Shown here one piece after another: positions 10,336-18,012 of a DNA stretch of 22,837 nt. Location: positions 1 to 22,837 of the forward strand of contig LPNZ01007902.1 in the NCBI GenBank assembly GCA_001655205.1. The letters run 5' to 3'. The stretch is from Lenisia limosa (taxonomy: Eukaryota; Breviatea). The position numbers and the translations under genes are program-made. Position 1 is the stretch's first letter, and each line of letters opens with the position of its first letter. The notes beneath the pieces are model-generated. The model had not been told where the DNA came from. It searched no databases and was given only the letters and a program-made list of their open reading frames with translations.

Positions 10336-10540
10336 CTGGCTCGGATAAACCACAAATAGCGCCAAAACCAAGAGTAACCCGCATGATTTTTATTTACTGT
10401 TAAAGCAGTTATTTTTGAAAACAAGAGAGCAAATGTTGTGGTTATCATACTGACCAAAATCTTTGTTAAATTCTAGTAAAAAGTAGTCAAAAAATGACGT
10501 CACCGAAACTTTTTGTTCAGATGTCAGTGGCACCCAGATT
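10336..10540 (-). repeat. dispersed repeat, copy A
   Basis: On the minus strand this segment aligns with 19150-19360 on the plus strand over about 200 bp. Shared blocks include ATCTGAACAAAAA, TTTTTACTAGAATTTA, GTCAGTATGATAA, an ATCATGC...CTTGGTT block and a terminal AGCCAG. By eye the best 110 bp are roughly three-quarters identical. It lies downstream of the C1D stop and at the 3' end of the CFAP97 gene, in that gene's transcription direction. GGGTGCC at about 10320 and GGCACCC at about 10529 form a short inverted repeat near its ends. Confidence 0.65.
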
Positions 10541-10637
10541 CAAAATAACAAGTATCTCATCAAAAGCAATGAAGCACAAGTGACATTCGAAATATAAATA
10601 TTTTTTAAAATTATGTATCTTAAAAAAAGCTTCAAAC

Positions 10638-12132
10638 CTTGACACAGGACTTGGCTCAGGTTCAGGCTCCACCGGACTGTCTTCACTTTGCTCATTTTCT
10701 AGAAGATGTAAAATCAAAAGAAATGACAATTTAGCTTCTCAAAGCTCAGAAAAAAAGGACTATTGTGGACGTCCCTACCTGCAGCGCTGTCACCAGTTCC
10801 GTTGTTCTCTGTAGGACGTGCGCGTCCTATTTTGATAAGCTCGTTTCGATTGGGGTTCATCATGTTCAAAAGACATTAGTGCTTTCATTTTTATCCCACA
10901 AACGTGTGCGTGTCTTTGTTGGACTTGGTTCCTTCTTATACTCCTGGAAAAGTATTAAGAACAGTATGATTAATGAGTATGTTTAAAGCGAGATTTGCAG
11001 CGAACTTTTTGGGTTCGAGTCTTGCACAAATTAATTTTTTTTTTTAAAAAAAAAGCGTTCTCTCATTTTTCTTTTTTTGGAACAATTTCCCTTTGCTCTC
11101 TGAATTGATTGTTATTGAAAGATACAATCATTTGAAAAGGGAAAAGAGAAAGAGATGCATTGAACATCGAGAAATCGAGATTTGCCCTATCAAAGGAAGA
11201 AAATATACAAATCCAGCTCTCTCGAGCCTTCCTTCTTGGGAATGCAAGTTGTATTCAATTGAACAGTTTTTTTTACGAGGGGTAGAGAGGTTAGTAGCAT
11301 TATCTCGAAACGGTGCACATCTCGCTTTAAAACTGGATCTCTATTCCCTCAGGACTTTCCATTAAGCTGTATAAAACCCTTCACATACCATGATATTATT
11401 GAGGTAGACTTCATTTTTCTTCCTCTAAAAAAAATGAAAAATAATTACGTAGGAAATGATGCTATCAGCTATTCTATATGTTATATTCTTCCTTCTTACG
11501 TCCTCTTCCCATTGTAAATGGCTGTAATGGGGCTCCTTCTCTTGAATTCTCTTCAATATAGCCTAAACCATGAAAAAAAAAAAACAAAAAAAAAATCACG
11601 TTGAAAAGCCCAAAAATCAGCACACCTGGTTCTCTTTTGTGATTCTGTCAACCTCCTGCCGGCGATGAACTTGGTTCAAGCTTTGAACCTGGAAGGTTAA
11701 GGAGGTTAGACGGGCTTGACATGGGTTTCGGCCGCTCACTTTCGGAGCTGGAGCAGCGGCAGTTGGTCCCTTTCCCGTCTGCATGATATTACTCATCTTT
11801 TCAAGAAGAATGCGGTTATCGCGTTCGATGGTTGCAAGGCGCTCTAAAAATCATCAATATTCATAGAAACACCCCAAACGATTCCGATATGATACATGAT
11901 CACAACACCAACCTTCCTCGAGTTGAAGCTTTTTGAGCTTTGATTCCAAGTGGGTTTGTCTTTTAGGAGCTTTGTTGTCAACCATAGGGCGTATGTCTCT
12001 GGGGGAGGATAAGCTCGTTCAAGAGGGCGGAGGTAAGGCTTCTCACCTTAGTTTCTTCCTATGGGCCTCATATCTGTCTTGTTCCCATTTCTTAGACAAA
12101 ATTTTGCTTGCTGAGGGAATAGCACGGTGCAT
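10638..12132 (-). CDS. CFAP97-domain (hemingway-like) flagellar protein
   Basis: Nine phase-consistent exons cover about 209 aa: 12132-12047, 11998-11913, 11843-11740, 11688-11626, 11562-11500, 11424-11389, 10943-10875, 10839-10779 and 10698-10638. The sequence follows the CFAP97D1/hemingway family closely: MHRAIPSASKILSKKWEQ, then THLESKLKKLQLEE, ERLATIERDNRILLEKMSNI, VQSLNQVHRRQEVDRITKEN, and KEPHYSHLQWEEDRKKNEVY. Family members are needed for sperm flagella and sensory cilia in animals. The C-terminal extension is acidic and Pro-rich (VEPEPEPSPVS) and not part of the core. The end is unresolved: reading on reaches TGA at 10517, while a splice to 10396 would end within a few codons at 10390. 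The intron 10944-11388 carries an inverted-repeat element. The gene is head-to-head with the Tctex1 gene. Confidence 0.9.
10983..11330. mobile_element. terminal-inverted-repeat element (MITE-like) with TTAA flanks
   Basis: The sequence after TTAA at 10983-10986 begins AGCGAGATTTGCA; the reverse complement of the sequence before TTAA at 11327-11330 begins AGCGAGATGTGCA (12 of 13 identical). After a gap, TTCGAG recurs in both arms. The body is 340 bp, encodes no recognisable transposase and lies wholly in a CFAP97 intron of 445 nt. An internal inverted repeat (TGATTGT at 11106-11112, ACAATCA at 11124-11130) suggests a folded structure. TTAA duplication is known for piggyBac-type transposition, but the termini do not start with the usual CCC, so the class is open. 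Confidence 0.65.
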
Positions 12133-12338
12133 GGTGGTGCGGTTCTCGGAGAAAGCACCAAATTAGGACGTTCTTTCGTGATTTCTTCAATTAGATTATT
12201 AGTTCGCACGTAACTAGTGAATAAAAGTGTACAAAGTAGCTGTTTTACGTTTTGCTGTTTTTTCAGTTTTTCAGGGTTTTTACTTGCACTGGTACAAGCT
12301 TAAAAGGACAAAAAACCAAAGCCAAACAACGAAACATA
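12133..12338. promoter_or_regulatory. shared promoter region of two flagellar genes
   Basis: 206 bp lie between the divergent start codons of CFAP97 and Tctex1. GTTCGCACGTAAC at 12202-12214 is a weak partial match to an RFX X-box (about 9 of 12 key positions by my reading), near the middle of the region. Two TTTTTCAG acceptor-like sites lie at about 12255-12273. Direct regulatory evidence is absent. Confidence 0.4.
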
Positions 12339-12955
12339 ATGGCCCAAACATCAGCAGCAGCGTTTCCTAATACAATGGAGGAAGAATCTGACTCCTTGCG
12401 GGAGTATGAAAACACATACCAGATGGAGCCCGAAAAAAAGTAGGTTGTGTATCCTGTTTTTCAGCTCCGCCTTCTTATATATGTCTTAATTTTATAATAG
12501 AGCCAGAAAAAAGCGAGTAAAATCCAATATTGTCTTTTCATTTCTATGATCTTTCCAATTACCCTCAAGGTTTTCGCCTAGCGCAGCCAAAAAAACAATG
12601 CAGGCAATCCTTGATCAGGAATGCTCTGGTGTTGTGTACGAGGCTAGTATAGCTAATGGGTTGGCAAAAGAAATCTGTGGCAAGGCTCAGGAAGCTATCA
12701 AAGGTTTGGGCCTGCTTCTTGCTGGAGCATGTTTTGAGCAGTCTAACTGATACAGATCATGGATACTCCAGGTACAAACTCGCTTTTCAGGTTGGTGAAT
12801 GGAGGTCTAATGAAGTTTTATATACTCTTGTGCGTGAGATTGTACTAATGCCTTAGTGCACAGTCGGCGAGTCAAGGGGGCAAGGAGTGAAAGTTGTTAG
12901 CGCCTCTTTGTGGGATGCTGACCTTGATGGGTCCGCTTCAGCGTCGTTTAGCTCA
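12339..12955 (+). CDS. Tctex1-family dynein light chain (C-terminus not found)
   Basis: Four phase-consistent exons give 123 aa: 12339-12439, 12570-12703, 12756-12790 and 12857-12955. The order of Tctex1-domain landmarks is clear: NTYQMEPEKKFSPSAAKKTM at the start of the fold, an amphipathic helix with KEICGKAQEAIK, then HGYSRYKLAFQ, CTVGESRGQGVKVVSASLWD and ADLDGSASASFSS. This resembles the TCTEX1D/DYNLT2 subgroup, which occurs in dynein-2 and axonemal dyneins. The family's final strand (about 12 residues) is not present: reading on gives Val and TGA at 12959-12961, while a GTATGA donor at 12956 would allow splicing to an exon near or beyond the gap at 13133-13225. A stretch after the gap at 13234-13287 is open, but does not look like the family's usual ending. 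Introns are 130, 52 and 66 nt. Confidence 0.88.
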
Positions 12956-13132
12956 GTATGAATCCTGGCTTATGGCTATATAAGGCGTCACTCTGGTTCC
13001 AAAATCAGGGTGTATCCGATAAACATTGATATTTGGCTGGTCTTTTTGTATAAGATAGTAAAGAGACGATTATTTTATTGGAGTAATACATCTTTTATAA
13101 GTTGGTCCCTCCTCCATTTCACCCCCCCCCCC

Positions 13133-13225
13133 NNNNNNNNNNNNNNNNNNNNNNNNNNNNNNNNNNNNNNNNNNNNNNNNNNNNNNNNNNNNNNNNNNNN
13201 NNNNNNNNNNNNNNNNNNNNNNNNN
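13133..13225. other. assembly gap (N)
   Basis: 93 N directly after a run of 11 C, downstream of the last Tctex1 exon found. It may hide that gene's final exon. Confidence 0.99.
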
Positions 13226-13566
13226 CGCTTCAGAAGCGACTGGCCTGGGCTTTTTTTTTGTTTGTTATCAACCCTCTTGTAGAGAGTTGATTTAGGCTTT
13301 TTTTTGTTTCATAAATTTTCCAATTTTACTCCCCCCTCCCCTATCGGTTGACTTTGGCGTCTCTCACTGCTTTAGTCGACGTTGTTTGTTGTTCTCAACT
13401 GTTTTGCGTGTTATTACGAGTAGAGGCTTATGGCGATATCTTTTATGTATAGTATACTGGGTGTGGATGTATTTTCAAAATAGTTCTTCCCAATGGTAGG
13501 ATACATATTTATATTATAATGGAAGAGACAATAACAGAGATAATAGTTACAGGGCGTCAAGATAAA
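13226..13566. other. non-coding stretch with short inverted repeat
   Basis: No gene is supported. ATCAACCCTCT at 13267-13277 and AGAGAGTTGAT at 13281-13291 pair at 10 of 11 positions with a 3-nt loop, flanked on both sides by GGCTTTTTTTT-like direct repeats. This lies between convergent genes, so a 3'-UTR hairpin is possible. Confidence 0.4.
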
Positions 13567-14759
13567 CTATTGGAATAAAGTGACATCGATATTGCTGAAG
13601 GGAACCCATGCAATGTGGAACATTTCTTCTTCAATACGATCGATCTGAGTGTGATAAACTTCAGACAAACTCACCTGATCTTTGAGGAAATGTTCTTTTC
13701 TGTGAGCATGAGTGACCTGGTCAATTTCCAGAGAAAGTGCGTTGTATTGTTGCTTCCTCTCTTGTTTTCTTTTTTCGTGTCTAACAACACATTGTCGGTG
13801 TCTTTCCTGGGGATGTCAATGACATGTCCAAACACCTCACCTGAGTCTTGAGCTTTTCTTGGTAGTAGGCTTGGAAGAGCTAAAAGGTAAGAAGCTTGAT
13901 AGTTGGCCAACTGAGTGGCGCTTCTCGGCCGCTTGGTGTCTGTATTCAGCTCGGTAAGGTGAGGCTGGACATTCCTCTGTCAATCGTCTGTAATGCGGGG
14001 AAGCAGGACTGGGAGTGAAATTGAATGTGACATTACTTACGCAGTTGCTTCGTCAAGAATCAATGTCCATGACTGTCCGTGAGGGGTGATGCGCTAAATG
14101 GTGAAATTACATGAGAGTAGCTAAAATTCTACGTTCCTCCAGCACATACCCGGTTTGTGAGACGAACTGCAACAGCTTCATTTTCCAAAGTTGACAAGTC
14201 CTTGAAAGTTACCAAACTCTCATCCTAACCTCGTTTTTGTCAACAGCCTCTGTGATGCTAATGCCCTTGTTCAAAATCATGGGTCCATGGGGATGTGGCT
14301 ATTTTGTCAAATACGTTCAAATAAACACATACCTGAGCCACGGGAACTGATGAAATGTTGAGTGACATTCTATTTCTGAAATGTAAAGCCCAAGACTGCA
14401 AAACCAACATGAGCAAATTCGAAAAACGCCTGGCCAAATACTGCCCTGCTCGGTACGACTAATTGCAACAGGTTCTAGTGAGCGTAACACAAAAACAGGA
14501 TCAGTTTCCCACCTGGAGGCCGCGGAGAAGCAATAGGAGCTGGAGAAGCGACTAACTGACCCTTCTTCCAGCTGTACAGGAAGAAATGTGATTGAATGGG
14601 AACTGTGGTTAGGAGGTAATTTCACTATTATGTGTTAGCACTAAAACGGCAAAACAATACTTAAATATCAGCGAAAGTGAATGAATGCACAAAAGCGGAA
14701 GAAAAAACAACAAAAAGGATGGACTTACCCGATATGGTAATCTGGTTATCGACTGACAT
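13567..14759 (-). CDS. hypothetical coiled-coil protein, 10 exons
   Basis: Ten phase-consistent exons total 684 nt (227 aa): 14759-14729, 14624-14513, 14375-14333, 14298-14230, 14200-14150, 14093-14041, 13987-13912, 13879-13841, 13806-13675 and 13644-13567 (TAG 13567-13569). Several introns are 29-33 nt. I do not recognise the family. The N-terminal 60 residues are Ser-rich. The middle holds LENEAVAVRLTNR and ITPHGQSWTLILDEATA. The C-terminal third is a long charged helix, likely coiled coil: LFQAYYQEKLKTQ, RHEKRKQERKQQYNALSLEI, HRKEHFLKDQ. It is convergent with the Tctex1 gene, and CFAP97 is next; a flagellar role is only a guess from neighbours. An AATTCAG acceptor-like site lies just upstream of the ATG. 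The first two exons are the least certain part of the model. Confidence 0.72.
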
Positions 14760-15128
14760 AAGTTCTGAATTGTAAAATAGGCCTACTCGGTTACTGACAT
14801 TGTGAATTAGTTTGTTCTTATAATAGTGATTTTATTCCTTATCCCAAATGGACGAAACAGTCCCATCCAGATTTGTTGACCCAAATGCCCCGTCTCGGCA
14901 GTATGATGTACGTTCTCAGGATGGCTGCTGAGGCAATTTGTAGTACTGCAATTCACATGACAGGTTACAAGTACTGTAAAAGCTCCATCTTTGAATGATG
15001 AAATTGACAAGGCGTTAGATGTATGATGAATCCAACAGCTATGAAATTGTTATGACTTGACATTTCATTTGAAGTATATTCGAATTAACAATCTCAGTTC
15101 ATTGCAGCTCCTCAATTGGTAACTCATC
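14760..15128. promoter_or_regulatory. divergent intergenic region
   Basis: 369 bp between the start codons of the coiled-coil and small ankyrin genes. No gene or clear motif is visible; TTCATTGCAG, about 20 nt upstream of the ATG at 15129, looks like a splice acceptor. Confidence 0.35.
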
Positions 15129-15862
15129 ATGGTCGATTTAGTAAGGTTATTGGGCAAAAACCTCTGTAGTTTCAGTGGATACTTTTTCAATTGAATTTAT
15201 CATCAATCATCCATCATAACCTTTGCAGTTTTGAATATATTGTGTTATCTGTTTCCACAATCACAGTGTCCTCGCAAGCGGGACAGATATCATGAAATGT
15301 AGGAGATCCTTGAACACTCCTCACTTGATAATGTGGAAGAATTATTTGACTATGGTGGTTTTGAGATCAGTGATCGAAATGGAATGGTAAGCTTCCAATC
15401 ATAAACTCTCATCCACCAGAATATTCTTCATCACGTTTGTGTCAAAAATGATCATGAATTCCTGAAATAGTAAGCAAGTATGAAGGTTTATATGCAGTCT
15501 TCTTAAACAGCCTCGATGTGACCCTGAAGTCCGGTCATTCGCTGGACGAACACCAATGCACTATGCCGCTCTGTGGTACGATACTCTTAATCTAACAATG
15601 AAGGGGGAGCACTGAATGCCTCGATCTGCTCATCTCCAAGAACGCTGACACCAAACCCTCTGATGATTGGGGTTCACTGCCTTTAGTAGGTCAAGCTATT
15701 TCTCACTTCTAGGATTTGGCAAGCAAATCAGGACAGGCAAAAGCGGTCCACATCCTTGAAAAGGTATGGCCACGATTCACATCACACTTTCAGGCAATTG
15801 CACAACGGGAAGAAGAAGAGTGGAATGTTCCTTTGTTCTACAGAGAGGAGATTATTAGTTAA
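15129..15862 (+). CDS. small ankyrin-repeat protein
   Basis: Seven phase-consistent exons give about 141 aa: 15129-15140, 15303-15386, 15420-15469, 15498-15575, 15604-15685, 15713-15763 and 15794-15862 (TAA 15860-15862). Successive ankyrin units are visible: SLDNVEELFDYGGFEISDRN, NILHHVCVKNDHEFLKYLL, FAGRTPMHYAALWGSTECLD, LLISKNADTK and GSLPLDLASKSGQAKAVHIL. The end is REEEEWNVPLFYREEIIS. There is no catalytic domain, so it is probably a binding adaptor. Choosing the acceptor at 15301-15302 for exon 2 avoids an in-frame TAG that an upstream acceptor would include. Introns after the first are 28-33 nt, like those of the kinase gene. Confidence 0.85.
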
Positions 15863-16002
15863 ACACAGTCCAAATGTAATATATGATAGAAAAAAACATA
15901 TCAATCTCACCTTGGGTAAATATAACTCAACGCTGTATCAAAAAGTTTGTATAAAAAACCTCAATATTGTGCAATACGTCACCATCCTAGGACTTGAAGA
16001 AT

Positions 16003-17604
16003 TCAGCTTTTGCTTTCTGAATGGTTAAACCAAAATTCTAATGTTCTAACCGGCTCAAGACCAACCTTTTTATCTTTGGTCTTGGTCCTTTTTGATGACT
16101 TCTCTGGTTTACTCTTTTCAACTCTCTTCTCTTGTCCTTGCTCCTTTTCTTCAGATTTTGGCTCTGCATCTTTTTTTACCTTCTCTTGGTCGACTTTTTC
16201 CTTTCCCTCCTCCTTCTTTTTTGAAGCCTATAGCAGTATTATTTCTCTATGTTTCATTGAAACAAAATGTCACATTAATGTTGACCCATATCCACTGTGA
16301 TATATGATCATTTTCACACGTATGAAGTACCACTAATTGAAACAAAATGTAACGTGTCGTACATATATGTGCATACGTATACATGATATATTTATATATA
16401 GTATATATAAAAATAGGTGGCCGAAGCACCATCACGATTATAAGGGATATCGGATTATAGTAAAACATTAATGTACCCAATCATTTTTCTATGATCAAAT
16501 GCCGTCATTTGAGACGAAATGATGAAGATAACACGAGGGTTAATTCCGAGTATNNNNNNNNNNNNNNNNNNNNNNNNNNNNNNNNNNNNNNNNNNNNNNN
16601 NNNNNNNNNNNNNNNNNNNNNNNNNNNNNNNNNNNNNNNNNNNNNNNNNNNNNNNNNNNNNNNNNNNNNNNNNNNNNNNNNNNNNNNNNNNNNNNNNNNN
16701 NNNNNNNNNNNNNNNNNNNNNNNNNNNNNNNNNNNNNNNNNNNNNNNNNNNNNNNNNNNNNCACCTTCGCTGCCACTGCAAAAGAAGCCATTTCATGGAG
16801 AATTGTCAACTAAAATAATAAAAGAAATTGCTTTTGATAAAAGACCATTGAATTATTATTGCTTACACATATGGTCAAGGACAGAACACTGAGGGGTACA
16901 GCAATTGTGAAGAGAACAAAAATTCCATGTGGGTCGAAGTAGTTTTGCGTTGCAATCAGCTCCCAGCTTGCAGCTAACTCCTCATTGAGGTAGGGTAAAC
17001 TGAAGCAAACCAGAGCTGAAGGGTAAGAGGATAGGATGAAAAAGGGGGTTAAGGTTTTAAATAATAACACATATCATATATCATGATATATATGCATATA
17101 TATTAATCCAAAAAGGGATAGTCTGAAAATGGCAACATCATACAGTACTATATTCTAAACATAGAGGTGAATAATACACCATTATAATTATTTTTTCTTG
17201 ACCAAACAACTTTAATAAAGTTGAAAAGAGACCCCAGCCCTCTAACTTGAGAAGATGACAATCAGGAACTTCAAAGCAGCAATTTTGCGAACAAGAAAGG
17301 CTGCAATCCACATTGAGAGATGAAACACCATGATTCCAATCATCAATGTCTCTGTGAAATCTACCTATAACGCCATGAATAAAACATGCCAATTTCATGC
17401 CTACTGCATAGAAGAAGCCAATAACAACTTCGTAAAAAGAGTTGCTTCCAATGAACTCATCCCTGTTCTCCCAGTAAAAGTGTTTTCGCTCAATAATCTA
17501 AGACGTAAGCAAGCTTTTGGTATTCTGACTTGTTTCGGCGTGGCCATACTGCTCATGTTAATGTCATAATGGTTCTCTTGAATGTCATAGTTGTCAATAT
17601 TCAT
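16003..17604 (-). CDS. TMEM18: TMEM18 homologue with long Lys/Glu-rich tail
   Basis: Six phase-consistent exons total 705 nt (234 aa): 17604-17530, 17497-17405, 17364-17247, 17015-16867, 16809-16765 and 16227-16003 (TGA 16003-16005). The TMEM18 core is clear: VDFTETLMIGIMVFHLSMWI as first membrane segment, FLIVIFSTLVCFSLPYLNEE with the family's INE-like turn, SWELIATQNYFDPHG (human: NWRLFSKYQYFDSRG), then the hydrophobic IFVLFTIAVPLSVLSLTIC. The known protein sits in the inner nuclear membrane. Human TMEM18 has about 140 aa and a short basic tail; here the tail is about 74 aa of mostly Lys, Glu, Ser and Gln (KKKEEGKEKVDQEKVKKDAE), ending LEFWFNHSESKS. The gap 16554-16761 lies in the intron 16228-16764. 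The start is preceded by a long CT/C tract ending AACAG, which looks like a strong splice acceptor. Confidence 0.9.
16355..16410. repeat. AT-rich palindromic island
   Basis: Alternating T/A palindromes (ACATATATGTGC, GTATACATGATATAT, TATATATAGTATATATA) inside the last TMEM18 intron. Confidence 0.65.
16554..16761. other. assembly gap (N)
   Basis: 208 N inside the last TMEM18 intron. No homopolymer borders it. Confidence 0.99.
17070..17107. repeat. AT-rich palindromic island
   Basis: ATATCATATATCATGATATA and a following TATATGCATATATATTA run, inside the 231-nt TMEM18 intron 17016-17246. Confidence 0.65.
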
Positions 17605-18012
17605 TTCTGAACTGTTCAGAGAGAGAGAGAGAGGGGGGGGGGGTCTTTCTAGTACGTGCAAACAACAAGTGAGCAAGTGAGCCCTGATTGAGTGAGTGCT
17701 AGAGCGTCAAGGACACCAAGGACACTGCCAAGGAATTAACAACCAAAGACGTGTTCCGTACCGGGCTCCTCCTCGCTGCCCAAATGGTCCAGCCAAAAGT
17801 CATTCTTTCACAGGCTCTTACTCTCATTCCGCTTCTCCCCTTTTTCTTGTTATATCGTTATATCGTGGTTTGTGAATGAATGGCGGTAGTGGTGGGTGAA
17901 ATTTATCAATCCATCCATCCATCACAACACTACGTCCAATGTCACACTCTCAGCTGAAGTATAATTGAAGAATCATGATTTTAACTTCAAAAAACTGAAA
18001 TCTCAAGTGAGT
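17605..18012. promoter_or_regulatory. divergent intergenic region, TMEM18 / MIP
   Basis: 408 bp separate the start codons. It contains a GA repeat and a run of about 11 G at 17618-17643, and the tandem ATCC at about 17909-17922. No other coding signal is convincing. Confidence 0.4.

Noticed and set aside
10319-10403. Open plus-strand frame (GADPETGSDKPQIAPKPRVT) as an extra C1D exon
   Set aside because: The C1D frame already ends with the family's Lys-rich tail at 10142, and this segment overlaps the dispersed repeat, so its openness is probably accidental.
11008-11025. GGGTTCGAGTCTTGC resembling a Pol III box B
   Set aside because: It lies within the terminal inverted repeat of the 340-bp element, and its partner arm shows the same TTCGAG. 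No tRNA fold could be drawn.
11093-11365. 90-residue open frame on the plus strand
   Set aside because: It lies antisense within a CFAP97 intron and inside the inverted-repeat element; no family resemblance.
15267-15302. In-frame TAG in the small ankyrin gene (CPRKRDRYHEM then stop), suggesting a pseudogene or recoded stop
   Set aside because: Using the TAG itself as the acceptor (exon 2 from 15303) joins MVDL to EILEHSSLDN in phase without any stop, and all later exons stay in phase.
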